From assembly GCA_003586115.2 (NCBI GenBank), contig QVOM02000034.1:110337610-110401609 (forward strand): a DNA stretch of 64,000 bases, given 5' to 3'. A program made the position numbers and the translations under genes. The notes under the pieces are model-generated. The model saw only the letters and a program-made list of their open reading frames with translations, had not been told where the DNA came from and made no database searches. Source of the DNA: Salvator merianae. Lineage: Eukaryota > Chordata > Lepidosauria > Squamata > Teiidae. Below are positions 20,431-47,312 of this stretch, in pieces. Position 1 is the stretch's first letter. Each line of letters opens with the position of its first letter.

Positions 20431-23362
20431 CTTTAGATGGTACAGCCTTTTGTCCGTAAGGTAAGATAAAATCCTTTCTTGTATAGCTGCTACATTCTGG
20501 GCACCTCCAAAACTTGAGTTGTCTTGTTTTGTTTTTCCTATTGATGGTATTGAAGGAAGACATATTTTTGATGCTCTTTCCTTTTTTATATGTGGAGCTA
20601 GGGCTTTTTGGACACTTAGAATACCTTCCATTAGATGCCACTGTGCCCACCAGTTTTCATTGTAGTAATTCCTCCTTGGACTAATTTAACACTTTGTAAA
20701 GTGATGTTTTTCCAGTAACCTTATAGGGTAGCAACTTTCTACAAATTGTGTTAGCAATACTGTGGGTTGCTTATGGAAATCTGTTAACATGCTGCGCTTT
20801 GTCCTCAAATGTAAACAACAGAGAATAAAGTAAATTTTGTCTAAGCAAAGTGTTAACATTTGTAAGTTTCCTATAAGCCTCTGTATAAAACATTTCTTCT
20901 GGATGTTCCGTTATAATCTCAGCATCAAGAAGCTGAATATAGAATCACAACCAGCTTTTATGATAATACCATCTTGGTGTGATCACAGTTAACAACTGCT
21001 TCACATTATGATCCATCTGTTTAGTTATTTGGAAGTTTTATGCTACCTATTTGTTCTCGTTTTCATATTTTTATTGTATAATTTGCTTTTTAAACATTTG
21101 TATAGTCATGAACTGTAAGTAAACTTTATTATTATTACTATGATGCTCATTTAGAAGCCTGGAAAATTCCAGAAGCCTCACCTCAGATCCTTGTCCAAAT
21201 ACAAAAAAAGTCAAATCAAACTTCCAAATCAAAATATGGTCAATAAAAATATTGTCCTGTAAGATGTATGTTCATTCAAAAAATCCATGCGAACTGGGAG
21301 CAAATCTGTTACTCATGACCATTCCCAATATCTGCTAATCATATGTATCGCTAAACGGGGATATGGGGGGACTATTGCTGTCAGAGGAACTAAAAATGAA
21401 GTTGGTAGTGACAACATCTCTATTATTCGATGCGTTCTCCATGGTCATAAAGGCCAGGTGGTTCACTGTTAATATATGTTCATATTTTTCCCCTCAATTT
21501 TTCTAGATTCTGCGGTTCACACAATGCATTTTGTTGCCAAAGATAGCCCAGCACTCTTACCTGTGTTGTATAAAAACAAAGGTTTATTGGGCTGGCAGTT
21601 AAATCATATTTCAGTGCTGGTGATGCGACAGCTTCCATCATTGTATCTGAGGCAGCAAACTAATTTAAAGTCTCCAAGACAGGCTAGGTGGGACAGATAG
21701 CTCAGTCTACCAATAAAAAGATGCAGGGTGACCAGTTAGGTGCATGGTGTCACTACCTTAGCAGCTTCTGCCAGAGACAGTTGATCCCCACTGCCTAATA
21801 GTAAAGGTGCCCCCCTAACGCAGGACATCTGCAGATTTCACAGAGACTGAAGTTGGAGAGGGACAAGTTTAATATCTCTTTTCCATCCTGTGACAACAGG
21901 CACCCCCAGTACTTGATATACTTGATACTGGTTTTTAATTTTTTAAAAGCCTTAACATCAACATCATGTTTGAGAAGGTCCACCAAAATAATGGAAAACT
22001 TCACGATGTTCCTTGAAGGCCTTTGGAGTATTGCCCACCCTGCTACAGTTGCCTGGATATTTCCTGTATAATCTCTGTACTTCTCCTAAGGGGACCAAGA
22101 AACAGCAGACATTTACTCTTGAGTGACATGAGCTACTGTAAATCCTTATCCTAATCTCTCTCAGGGGGGTTTACGCCTGGCCTTTTCCCAAATTAAAAAT
22201 AAGTTAACATGAATTGCCTCCATTTTTGAAAAAAGGAGCAAAACGAGGAAGTTTATTTGAAAGAATCAGTGCTTATTCCAGAATTTCATTGGCATACCAG
22301 ACCATAGTTTCTTTGTAAGTGGCCCACATGAAATAAATAAATAAATAAATTCCTATGAAATAAATTCATTTCTGCTTTTCTCATGACTTATGCTTTAAGA
22401 TTTGAGTTCATTTGAAAGTTATCCAGTTATTCTAACATTGATTTTTCACAATTTTTTTCCTTTAAGAAATGCTCATGCATAGAAACGTCTTAGGAAGTAT
22501 TTTGGTGCACAGGTAGGACGTGCACTGGCCGTATCAATTGTCCAAGATGCTCTTGTGGGCTTGAGTAACTTTAGGATTGTAAAAATATGGACTTCTCCCC
22601 TAGTACAGATGGCACCTGGGCCAAGCAACTAGTGGTCTGGCTTTGAGAAAGCAATTTTTCTATATTTTCTGAAGCTGCCCTCACTTACAGAATTCACTAT
22701 TTCTCTCTTCTTTTTTAGGTTCCTCCACCAACTAGGTGAAGATAAGATTGCTCAGGCAGGCTTCCCTGATCAGCTCTAGTGTGTTTTGATGAAGCACAGC
22801 ACCAAGGTCCTTATCAATCTGGCTTCAGGGTTTAATTTAACAACTGATATTTCATTGCCCAATCCCATCACTTTAATTAAAACAGCTCTTGTTGTTCTTA
22901 GTGTTGGTTTTGGATAAGTGTCATGCATCCCTTTAAGCATCCTGTTGTTCGTTTATACAATTAGTGTTAAACAGCTTGTGATCATCCTTTTACTAACAAG
23001 GAGCATTGGATTTGTTTTCAGATGTAGAATTTTGTAGGTATTTATAAAGTGCCTCCTACATTAAGAATATGAATGGGTTAATAGGTAACTGATAAAGCAT
23101 CTATAAACAGTGCAATAGGGCAGGAGTATAGTGAGAAACATAACCTTTGCCCATTTAAACCGTGACCAGATGTGCCTTGGATAGGGTTCACTAGAGTAGG
23201 TAGATGTAAAACTTCCCACTATAATTCTTATTCTACGTTTCTGCAGAATTGACATTCAGACACCTCTTCCTTTATCAGGAGCCACAGACTTAAACGTATC
23301 ACTTGAAAAGAACCTCGAATATGGACTTAGTTCACGTGTTTTCTGTTTTCTTCCCCCCTTAG

Positions 23363-36963
<13,601 letters not shown>

Positions 36964-37530
36964 CGGCCTCTTACAGTGCCACCCCTGCTTTGCCAAGACT
37001 GTGCATTAAGGACCTCAAAATAACTCCCTGTGGAGAACCACCGGGCAGTGGAAAGGGAGAGTTTGCACTGTTTATGAAGAACGACAGCATGTTAAGTAAT
37101 GGCTTGCGGGAGACCAAATGGTTAGAGACAGGCACAGTATGCATCTCTGGAAGGAAGGAAGAAGGAAGGCCTAGAGCAAGACTTGAAGGGAACACGTTGC
37201 AATTAGAAAAGCTTCTGGCTTGACTTCTGAGATTAAATCAGAATAATGGACTGTTTTGAAAGCTGCAGAAATACCCTATGCACTCTTATTGCAAGAGCAC
37301 ATGACATTTGTTGAATCCTCTCTGTTTTTTGCAAATTGACTATTTCATCTTAGTAAGTATGTTTTTTAACGCTGTATATAAGTATGAAATTGAAGCGAGA
37401 CGCTAATTCTGCGATGGTGTTTCTGATTAGGTATTCACATTTAAATACTGAAAAAGTATGATTGAATCATTCATTTACAGATTTTTAATATTTTATAAAG
37501 CTGAATTAATAAACAGAAGCCGGTGTTGGA
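36964..37530 (+). other. SLC35A3: SLC35A3 3' UTR (proximal end)
   Basis: Untranslated region to the first good polyadenylation signal AATAAA at 37508-37513. Further AATAAA hexamers at 39381-39386 and about 42232 could end longer transcripts. The 18-A tract at 37593-37610 is genomic. Confidence 0.6.
37508..37513 (+). terminator. SLC35A3: Polyadenylation signal AATAAA, proximal
   Basis: First canonical hexamer after the SLC35A3 stop, 545 nt downstream. Use is inferred. Confidence 0.5.
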
Positions 37531-38459
37531 AAACAGATCTATATACGTTTCTTACAGTAATGATAAACTTTCTTGTTAGAATCCTTGAAAGCAAAAAAAA
37601 AAAAAAAAAATACAGTTTGTGGACTCATAAGAGATGTGTGTGCCCAGGGAGGGGAGATCAGGTAAATGAACTAGCCTACTGCACTATTTGCATGTATTTA
37701 AATGGGAGCCACACTAAAGTCTTGTTAAAATTATAGAGATGGTATAGGTACAGTTAATGTTTGCTTCTACATTCAGCCAATGGCCATAGAACAGTGCCAT
37801 TATTTATATTTAATATATCCGGACTTGTTCAAAGAACAACTCCTTTCCTTGATAAGGCGAAAAAAACCCTTACAATTAATTTTACAGTACATTTCAGTGC
37901 ATAAATATTTAATTTTAAAATATTTTAAAACTATATTTTTAAGTCAGCCACAAATACAATGTAAGGTATTATTGTTCCTTTTGGAACTGACTCGTGTGTG
38001 TATATACCGTACTATATAATTGGAACAATTATGTAGCTGTTAGCAATTGTGTACTGTCTTGGTTAACAATACATGTTAGTTTCTATAAAGTTAGTAAGAA
38101 TTTGGTTGTGCAGTAAATGAAGGGCTTTCTGGTACGAGAGAAGGGATTGTTATTGAGCTAAACAGGCTGAACAGGAAGTTGTTTCTAAGCCAGACCTAGG
38201 TTGAAAAGAGAGAATTGAGTAGGGTCCTGTTCTGCATGGTTAAAATTAATGAGGAGGGTTCCATTAGCTATGTGCTGAATTATGCTAGTTTGGACCAAAC
38301 CCACAGTATTCTGGGGAATTAAAAAACATCAGCACCTGCTTACATTTCCTCTTCTGTACAACTATTAAAGGCATAGAAGTCCTGTCCTCTTTTCTGAATG
38401 GCAGCTGTAAAAGTACCAGATGTGCTTAATGACAGTGAGTCAATTCTGATGCTCTAAAA

Positions 38460-38621
38460 CAGTGTTTCTCAAGCTTTTTCTGACTGTGGCCCCCCTATCC
38501 TACCGGGTGCACGCAGTGGTGGAGTGCAGAAGTGGGAGGGAGAAGGAAGCAAAAGCGACGTTTCTGCAGAGTGCACAGGGGCCCACAGGGGGGTCATATG
38601 GCCCCTGCTTGAGAAACACTG
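38460..38621. mobile_element. hAT non-autonomous element, 162 bp
   Basis: Ends CAGTGTTTCTCAAGC and GCTTGAGAAACACTG form a perfect 15-bp inverted repeat. Exact 8-bp target duplication CTCTAAAA at 38452-38459 and 38622-38629. Confidence 0.95.
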
Positions 38622-38815
38622 CTCTAAAAGGCTCTGTGTAATCTATTTTGTTACTTTCCACGTGTCTCTGTAGAAAACTGTGACATATAACCCAAATGGG
38701 TGCGTTGGAATGGCTGCTGAGAAAGTGTGACTAAACCCATGAGATATTTTTTGTCAAGTTGTAATCCCTCATACCTGTCCATTGTCTCTTCCATAAGACA
38801 AGGTCCAGGTTCATA

Positions 38816-38995
38816 GGCCTTTTCTCCACAGTGCCTTATTCTGGATTATATCCCAGAATAAGGGTCTGCTGTCTGCATGCTAGTGCAGACTCAGGCAGGC
38901 CATGGGTGGGACCTGCTATAGTCTATACTCGCATGTGGTTGACAGGCCTCTGTTCCAGCATATAATCTGGAACAAACCTCAGTGTAGAAAGGGCC
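38816..38995. mobile_element. MITE family H1, copy 1, 180 bp
   Basis: Inverted ends GGCCTTTTCTCCACAGTG and, from the right, GGCCCTTTCTACACTGAGG, with paired TATTCTGGATTATAT-type subterminal blocks. Flanked by ATA (38813-38815, 38996-38998). Same length as the copies at 55252 and 59318. Confidence 0.9.
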
Positions 38996-41900
38996 ATACT
39001 GTTGTTAAACTGATAAATTACACATCAATATAACAAATCTACATTGTAGCCCTCCCTACACAAATCTCCCAGAAAGACAGTTGTTCTGTTTTCCCCACAT
39101 GCCCCAAGCTGGGATTTTAATAAAACACTATTTTATAACAGAGCTAAGGATGTGGAGACCAGTTTTTCACTCTCATAAATATACTTTGTGAGAAGCAATT
39201 AATTAGCTGTTTGTAATATTAATTTACTCAAAACACAGTATGTTCCATTAAAACATTTATGTATGCTAACTCTGGATTAAGCTCTGTTGAGTTCAGTGGC
39301 AATTATGGCCAAGTAAAATATGTTTAATATTGCAACTCCGCTACTGTGCTCATCAAATAGTACAGTTAGCAAAAGTACCTAATAAACTGTTATCATACAT
39401 TAATGCTGGAACTAATTTTTTAAAACACGTGAAAATCTGATTTAGTGAAAAGTTGATGGACTCTTGCCTGCAGTATTTCATCTGTCAGAAGTTAAAGGTA
39501 AAAGTAATCTTTTCTCCAAACATTGGTATTAATGTAAAAAAAAGTTAAGCAGAGTTTTTAGTAATTTTCAAAAGTACAAATGGGACTTAACCTTGCATAT
39601 GTAATAGTGAATGAAACATAGTTTTGAGGCATGTAAAAACGAGCTAGTATTAAGTTGTCCTTGAGATAATTTAACTATGTGCCTCAGTAATAAGAGAAGT
39701 CTTAGAAAGAAAAGGGAACCCGAAAAGTTTTTCTGTTATATCTCTGTGGCGTTGGTTTACCTGAAACCTATATAAATTTGAATCACTATGAGCTATGAGT
39801 ATCAGATGGAAGTTATTCTCCAGAAATCACAGAAGACTTTATGGGATGTAATAATAAGAGGGACTACATGCTATATACGCAAATTAATGAACAGGATAAA
39901 AAAAGGTGCCTAACTTTTTCTACTTTTACAAATTCCCCCTGCAAAAGTCAGTTTCACTGAGCCCCTTTACTTGTTGTTTAAGATATTGGAATATGACTGG
40001 ACTGCACAGAGATTAGACAAAGTTAAAAAGCAAGATGGTTTTTTTTAGGGGATAATTAACAGGCAAGGAAAGTGTTTTGACTCATTCCTACTTCCAGCTG
40101 TTTTTTCCCTGCAAGCATTCTCACATGCAGAGTTTGAAACTCTGTGTCACCCACATCATAACCTGACCTGTGCAGGCAAGTAGAAGATGAAATTACTGTA
40201 TACAGTTAGCTATTATTGGGCAAGATGACAAATCTGTTTTATTTCAAGAGGGAAGAGTGTGTTCTAATCAATAGCTTTGTATTTTATTAGGGAGGGAGCA
40301 GAGGTCTTTTGTTTATAGAAGAAGTAAACTGACTTTGTAATGGATTATAATTATTAAGGGACCCAAAGAGAGTTCTTTCTCAAAGGCAGTTAGGTTAAGG
40401 GGCTATCTTTCATACTTTCCCATCACTAACCTAGACCTATTAATGGAGATAATAATATCCAGCATTGATGGGAAAACTGCATATCCTTTCATACATACTC
40501 AAAAAAGAAAGTAAACCGAAACAATTTCCGCTGAGTGAGAAGTGAGCTAAATACTCAAAGCCCATATGAAGATTAGATTGGGCTGAGCTGGGGTATAAAC
40601 AGCTGCAAATGGTCCTGTTTCTAACTGCACTGATACTGTTATGAGCAAATATATAAAGCTAAATCTATAAGGGGTCCTCAATATGCTATCTCTTGTTTAA
40701 TGTGTAAAGTTAGAATAGAGAAATTATTTGAACCAAGGTCTGTTGCATATGACCAACATGCATGCCCTGGTTATGTAGATCCAAGATGCAATTTATTGAC
40801 TATATTAACCAAAGCCCCGGTTATTGGTAATATCTTTGATATCTATGTAATTATAAAGTTTGAAAATAACAGTATGCATTATCTTTGTATTTATACTGGC
40901 ATTCTTAAAACAGTCTTTATAACAGTGTATTGAGCTCTTTACAATCTTTGAAATGTTATGCAGGTGTATAAATGATGTCAGTCTACATTGCTGAGCTCAT
41001 GTACCTGGGAAACACAGTGGCCCTTTCTTCTTAACTGTAATCTTTCAGAATCAGATAGAACCATCCATGCATATGGGTACTATGAAGTTAATTAATAGTT
41101 ATGGTTTGGCTAGCTTAGATTTTCAAACTCCATTCTTTGACATCTGAGGACCTTCTTAACCTAGCCACATGAAGATTGAGGTGGTGTGAAGCTTAGTTTA
41201 GTACATACTGGAGTTTTTCTCCTTTACAGTATGGTTTAGTCTGTTGCTTGCAGCAAAAACAACAAAGAACCCTCCAAGACCTAAGAAGATTCTTATGAAT
41301 AGCCTCTGTAGACTAGGGAAGCCTCCAGATGACGAGAGGAAATTGTGGGGTCTTCTTCAGATCCCACAATCACTTCTTGTCGCCCCTGCCAAATGGCGGA
41401 AGGCAACCCTGGGGTAAATGTGGGCTCTTTACCTCATCTGTCGCTTCCTCGCAGAATCACTGCTCTTGCAGATGTACCTGGGTATAGGAAGCGCCTGCCC
41501 ATTTCTCATGGGGGATTTTTCTCATGGGGGTACTTGTGCAAGAGCACTGAGCAGTCCAGCATGATGGAAAACCTGGCGTCAGAGCTGGATGTTCCATCAT
41601 GCCTTTATTGTGATTTTTTCAGTGCACTATCCCAGGAGTATATTGGTACTGCCATGAGTATGTGTGGCAATCCCAGCATAGCCCTGGGAAATCACAGTTT
41701 TCAAAATGCACGTGGAGGCACCTCTTAGAGTTGGTCTTTGGGCTATACATTTGGAACCTATTTTTGAAGGTGTGTGTGCAGGATTGCACTGTAAAATGAT
41801 AGCTGAATACTGTACTTGAACATAATACTGCTGAGTACAAAAAGGTCTGAAACACTGAGAGCTTCTGATCATGGACACTGTGGACTTGCAGACCAGTATA

Positions 41901-42257
41901 ACTACTTCCAGCAAGAAAATGACATTTCAGTGTTTTCTATCCTACTCTTCACGGTAACCCTGTGATTTGTCCCACAATTAAATTCCTGTTTACCTATAGG
42001 GAATGAGATGGTTGGAGAGAAATGATTTCATGAGTGACAGCTGGAAGAACATGGTCCCTGTTTATTTGATATAAGGGTACTCCGTTTTTCATCTTAAAGA
42101 TTGCAGAGCAGATCATAAATCCATAATAATTAAAAATATGAAAGAAAGCCACCCAAATACATAATTCGTTGTCATTTTAGTTGACTGTAATCTTTCACGA
42201 TGCTGTGCTTCAAGTATGAATTGAAACAATAAAGTTAACGAAAATCATTGTAGTGAA

Positions 42258-42395
42258 GGTTGCTTCCGCACAAAGTAAAAAAAAAAAAAATTGTCCAAAA
42301 GTGGTTTGGAGGTAGCAGCTAGGCATTTTTGCAACGTGCTTCTACCTCTAAACCACTTTTTGAACTGCCATTTTTTAACATGTGTGGGTGCAACC
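42258..42395. mobile_element. Foldback MITE, about 138 bp
   Basis: Ends GGTTGC and GCAACC. Long arms with AAAAGTGGTTTGGAGGTAG (42299-42317) and CTACCTCTAAACCACTTTTT (42341-42360) pair around a short loop. It lies three bases from the start of the next MITE. Confidence 0.7.
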
Positions 42396-42398
42396 TAA

Positions 42399-42496
42399 GG
42401 CCCTTTCTGCACTGGGCCTTATTCTGGATTATATCCTGGAATAGGAGCCTACAATCCACATGCTAGTGCAGAGTACAGCAGGCTCTGCCTCCTTAG
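42399..42496. mobile_element. MITE family H1, left half only
   Basis: Begins GGCCCTTTCTGCACTGGG and follows family H1 for about 95 bp, then the similarity stops before the right terminus. Confidence 0.75.
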
Positions 42497-43588
42497 CACT
42501 TAATAAAGATTCTTTCTTGTGCTCCTGGTGTGGAGTTTGTTGCTGCTTCCTTGGCTCTTTTCCATTCCATTCAGCAATATTCATGCAACAGTGGCAAATT
42601 CACTACCTGCCTCTTAAAACGCTGGCTATTTTATTTTCCTTATGCACGCATTATTAGAGATGGTGCAATGGAAGAACAGGAAAAAAACTAAACATTACTC
42701 TGGTAGCAGAAGAATAGATGATTGTCTCCTCTAAAGCACATATTCACTCATACACTTGGAGTGAATGGGTTTTCCTGTTTTGCTGGCACCTCATCCATGA
42801 GGCTCCCCTTTTGCTGGTACTTTCTAAGGAGGTGCCGGCTCAAGTGTAGGCTTCCCTCTAGTTGTGGGTGCATTATCTTGCACCTTAGAGGGAATTGTTG
42901 GTCTTAAGACAGGAATCCTTTATACGTTACAGTGTTTGTGGAAAAAACTTGATTGCCATTGTCATATTTTAAAGGCCTGCCTCTGCATGGCAGAAACCAA
43001 TTGTGAAGGCTCTTTTTGCGTTATCACTGCTTGGCGACTGTCAGCAGGCCTTTAAATTGCCCCATGGGATGGCTTGACCAAAAGGGAGCTTTCATCCAAT
43101 TGCACTAAGATCTAGTGTCCTGAAGGTGCACTTGCTTTTGTAGTTCATGTAACTATGGGCTCACTTATATATATTTTAAGGTAGCTTTGATATACTTGAA
43201 TACTTGGTAAGAAATACCTCACTGTAATATGTGATTTATTTTTAATAAGTGTGCTAATTTGTTTTTGGAAAATCCATGTGGTGTAAATAGTTCATGGTTA
43301 TTGTATTACACATCAGGGAAATCTGTCCTGTACATGGTCCACAAGTCACAAAAATGGTTAGGTATTTTTCACAAACCAAAAAAAGCTAATGCTAATGACA
43401 TGAAAGATTAATGTACATTTTTTTTTAACTAGACATGAGAAGTAGCAACAAGAACTGGCGATAGCCAGATTTCTAGGCTTACTGTTAAACAGATCCAGTA
43501 ATACAAACCTGTCGTTTTAAAAGTGATGAATTGGTTTCACTTGACTGTCGCCAGTCCTCCTTCTCCTTTGTCGTATTTTTGTCACAAA

Positions 43589-43812
43589 GGACCCAGCCAC
43601 ACCGAAATGTTAATCGTATTTCAGTCCACTTTTGAACTGGAAGAACACATCAGCAAATTGACTAATCATTTTCTTTCCAAATTATCTAACCCAAGGATGG
43701 ATTCTCCTGAGTTAGATAATGCTGAAAGAAAACATCTTATTACTTCACTAATGTGATCTCTCAGTCTGAAAGTGGATCAAAGCTGTATTAAAACTTAGGT
43801 GTGACTGGGCCC
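43589..43812. mobile_element. MITE family H2, copy 2, 224 bp
   Basis: Ends GGACCCAGCCACACC and, from the right, GGGCCCAGTCACACC. Flanked by AAA at 43586-43588 and 43813-43815. Shares the ends, the CAGTCCACTTTTGAA/CTGAAAGTGGATCAA blocks and length class with 7591-7806. Confidence 0.8.
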
Positions 43813-45206
43813 AAAGGCTACAGACATTGTCAGCTTAAGGCTCTACAAGCCACTGGCAGGCCCAATGCATATTCACCACCATATAGAAATAATTCACCAT
43901 TGGATCCATAAGCTATTTAAGTAGATTCTGCTTTGGCATTGGCTTAACTCTAAGTCACAGATTACCTTGCTTGACATCTGCAAGACTGAGTGCAAGTGAA
44001 TGAATAAAAATTAAACTTTAAATCTTCAAGATTAGATTTAGACTTTCCTATGAAAATGAATTTTCATTTTCTTCTTCTTGTAAACTCAGCCAGAATAGTT
44101 GCTCCACCGCCAAGCTTTTGTTGTTGATAATGAAAGGATGAACAACTGTTACTGTCTTTGCTTTCAAATAACATCTCTTGATTGCGATTTTCTTCCACTA
44201 CTATGTCTTGTCTTCAAATGTTTGGCCAGAATAGATGCTGTTTACATATCATATTTTTATTAATAATAAGAAACGTACATTGTCTTGTCTGATTTTTAGA
44301 AATGAAATTTTGTGGCTCCTGTTCAGAAGATTGTAAGGCCCTGTAATCTGTTCATTTTTTTTAAAGACTGGATAAATCTTCCTTGATATTTACAGTGCTG
44401 TTGACTTGTTGCTTTTTGTGCTATGTTATCTACTGATGAAATAAGATTCATATAGGTGGCCTCACCTCAGTTTAGTGCGAAGCTTATGACAACTTCATCT
44501 TTTTCTATATAGATCCCTTCTTACCTGAGTCTTGTCTTTAACCCAGGCACTCATACTTTGCATACTAAATGCGAAAATAAGAGGGTTTGTGACTTCTTCT
44601 CCAGTTCTGCTTATTCTCTCAAATGTGGGACAAGTCCTACCTCAAAGGTTATTATTGTCTGCAACAATGGCAGGTAAGATGGAAAGCAGTGTAGCTAAAA
44701 GTAAGTGTGAAGCACAGAGAGAATCTCCCCCGTCAATTGTTGTATAAGCTGCAATACATCCCACCCATTAAAAAATCCCCCCAAGAGAATAGGCAGTCTT
44801 AGATTGAAATGTGCATTAAGGCAATTAATTCTGACATCAGTCCAGGCCCGCCACCCTTCACGTTATAGACACGTATGAGACATATCAACAAGTTCCAGCC
44901 AGGGCAAGAAGACTGAAATTAGTCCTCTGCCCCTTATCAGCCTTTAGTGCTATAGATTGCACTGATTCCCAAAAAGCTACAACCTTCATAGGAGGTTTGT
45001 GTCAGGCAGATGCAGTTCCTGGCCAGAAAAGATTCTACAACTGACACAACCCTCCCAGCAGCTCTGGCTGATTCAGAAGTCACCTCCAGTTGTCTTGACT
45101 TCCCTGATCTTCACAGTGAATATATTTCTTTAGCAGCCGGCATCAGACTGCAAATGCCTATAAAGATGCTGCTTCATTTCACTTAACATACAGTCATTCT
45201 TTATAT

Positions 45207-45300
45207 GGGTGGCTGCAGTATAGTGACAGAGCGACTTGCCTGGTAAGCAAAGGGTTGCAGGTTCAATCCCCAGAAGGAAGTTATGGCAACTTGGGTCAAC
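45207..45300 (+). repeat. tRNA-derived SINE, 5' part
   Basis: Head of the SINE family at 10589 (GGGTGGCTGCAGTATAG, then GCAGGTTCAATCCCCAG). The A box is mutated and the body truncated. Confidence 0.7.
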
Positions 45301-45689
45301 AATTTACAGCGTGGTATAAAAAAAACTATAATAAAACTAATAGCCATCTACAGAAAATGGAGGCTTGAGAAACTGCAAAGGCCAAATCTACTAATGTAAA
45401 TTGCTGGCATTGTAGAATAGCATCCCACTCCACCAGGGTATGTAAGTGTCAGTGCAGAGGCCAAATCATCCTTGCAACTTTCTGGAATCTCATTAAACAA
45501 GGGAAATTGCATTTTATTGACCATGCAATAACAAAACTGTGCTTGGCAAAATAATGTAATATGGGGGGCAGCTGTATTTATGAGCCTACCTTGCAGCATG
45601 CGCAAGGCAGATTTCAATATTAGTAATGTTCTACCACTGCAGATTTATCCATTTGTGTGGAGCGCACATTCCTTTTGTGTTCACATTTT

Positions 45690-46270
45690 CTTTTTGTTAA
45701 TATATGGGTCAGCAGTGGCAGAACATTACTGTACTGAAAAATGCAAAATCTTGTTTCAACATACAGAAGCCAACACGAAGGTCAGTGGATTCCATAATTT
45801 AATTATAAGAGAGGCCATCAAAATTGAACTGCACCCTTACGATCTCAACAGGGACCAAGAAACCTTAGCAAAATCTGGAAGCCACTCTTCAGAAACAAAC
45901 AACCCCCTACAAACAATAATTATAACGGCTAGCAGCTGTCAAGCTCCATGCCAACCACAGACAGCTCCAGGCCGTAACTACACAATAGGCCAGTGCTGAG
46001 TCACCAGTGACTATGAAATTAAACAAGAAGGTATCAAAGATATGGGAAGCCAATAGCCAGGAACAGATCACAACATATCTCCACACAACTAATCAAAGAG
46101 AAGAAACATTCCCCAGCACCAACTAAAAGAAGAATTACAAGGTCCAAGAAACCATCAGTGGCAACTGACTCTCGGAAAAGTCACAACCTCTGAAGATGAA
46201 TATTGCAGCTATATTCAAAAGCTCAGGCTACAAAATGAAGTTTAGACCACAGCAGAACAACCCAGAAGCC
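45690..46270 (+). mobile_element. Penelope-like element, C-terminal endonuclease remnant and 3' end
   Basis: The frame to 45999 carries SAVAEHYC, a degenerate ILF, then IIREAIKIELHPYDLNRDQ. This matches the SALAEH ... IREAIEI.KHP..NR pattern of the GIY-YIG endonuclease at the C terminus of Penelope-like retroelements. The following 250 bp include CTCTGAAGATG and CAGCAGAACAACCCAGAAGC, as in the 3' ends of these elements in reptiles. Frame breaks show it is inactive. Confidence 0.75.
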
Positions 46271-46271
46271 T

Positions 46272-46525
46272 CAACAAATGAAATTCATTCAAATTATAAC
46301 AAAATGAACATAACATGTTAAAATTCAATATATAAGATATAAACTATATTCAAATTAAAGCCTACATACAGGATAATAAAATTCAACATAAGGTATAAAA
46401 CCCAACAAATGAAATACGTTCAAATTATAACAAAATGAATATAACATGTTAAATCCAATATACAAAATATAAAATATATTCAAATTAAAGCATAATAAAA
46501 TTCAACATAATATATAACAAATTAG
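46272..46525. repeat. 131-bp AT-rich tandem duplication
   Basis: Units start CAACAAATGAAATTCATTC (46272) and CAACAAATGAAATACGTTC (46403). Both contain CAAATTATAACAAAATGAA and ATATTCAAATTAAAGC. It directly follows the Penelope-like 3' end. Very AT-rich. Confidence 0.9.
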
Positions 46526-47054
46526 AATCCATAAAATAACATAGACAAGAACAAATAAACAGCTGCATCCTCCATGAAGAAATATGTCAAAGTCTTTGGC
46601 CTCAGGCTATGAGCCCTGCTGCAAGATTTCTTTGGCTTACCCTAAAATCTCGGGACCTTTTCCGCAGGCAGATGTTATACACCTAGGCTACCTGCAAAAG
46701 GGTGGAGACAAAAGCCAAGGAGATGCTCAAGCAGGGGAGACAGATAGTTCTCAAGCAAGGGTGCTCACAAGGTAAAAAAAATCGCTGTTTGTCCTAGGTT
46801 GTCAGGAACCCCACCTTGGTCCAGCTTAGCTTAGTTAACTACCCGAACCAGACTAGAGTGAACTCTCCTATTTCCCCAATAGTGAGAACAAAAAGGTGAG
46901 ATGACTACTTTTGCAACAGGTAATACTGCATTTTATGAGCTTTTGTTTCTTCTCTAGTCACCTAAAGAAGGAGAGGAGGGAAGGGTGAGCAAATCAGCCT
47001 GACTCAGTCATACTCACATGGGATTTAATCTAGCATGGACTGCTCCCAGTACAC

Positions 47055-47312
47055 AGTGTTCATACCCTCTCTTAGGTGCGAACGCTGCGCAGTGCAGCAT
47101 AACCACGGCTGTGGCTGTGCAGTTGTGCCACATTCCTGGTCACCATGACAGCGGCCAGAAGCTTCCCAGTTGCACTGCTTGTGCTGGTAGCCTGCTGCAG
47201 GTATTCTCTAAGGCCTTGCAGTGTAAATGGCTTTTGCACTGTGAGGTCTGTTCCCCCTTAGAACAGAATAATTCTCATGTTCTAAGGTAGAAAGTGCAAA
47301 CAGACCCAAAGT
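47055..47312 (-). mobile_element. DNA transposon family P, inverted partial copy
   Basis: The minus strand reads GGGTCTGTTTGCACTTTCTACC, then TTAGAACATGAGAATTATTCTGTTCTAAG, the subterminal palindrome seen at 13157. It extends about 250 bp. Confidence 0.55.

Larger units (their letters stand above)
8414..23362 (+). other. SLC35A3: SLC35A3 intron 1
   Basis: About 14.9 kb between the probable donor at 8414 and the acceptor TTCCCCCCTTAG ending at 23362. It contains the elements listed separately. The remaining stretches (8720-9185, 9290-10585, 12265-13155, 13640-14640, 15025-17040, 17690-18020, 19070-20150, 20440-23360) show no recognisable gene. Some are probably old repeats, for example 15950-16860, whose minus-strand frames look like decayed retroelement sequence that I cannot name. 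Confidence 0.5.

Noticed and set aside
20118..20459. 113-codon Arg/Gly-rich repeat frame
   Set aside because: Entirely explained by the minisatellite inside the hAT element with exact 8-bp duplications.
45580..45999. 139-codon frame as a host gene
   Set aside because: Its conserved part is the Penelope GIY-YIG C terminus; the first third has no similarity and the frame is broken.
46272..46525. CRISPR-like array
   Set aside because: Only two long AT-rich units without regular short repeats and unique spacers, in a vertebrate genome.
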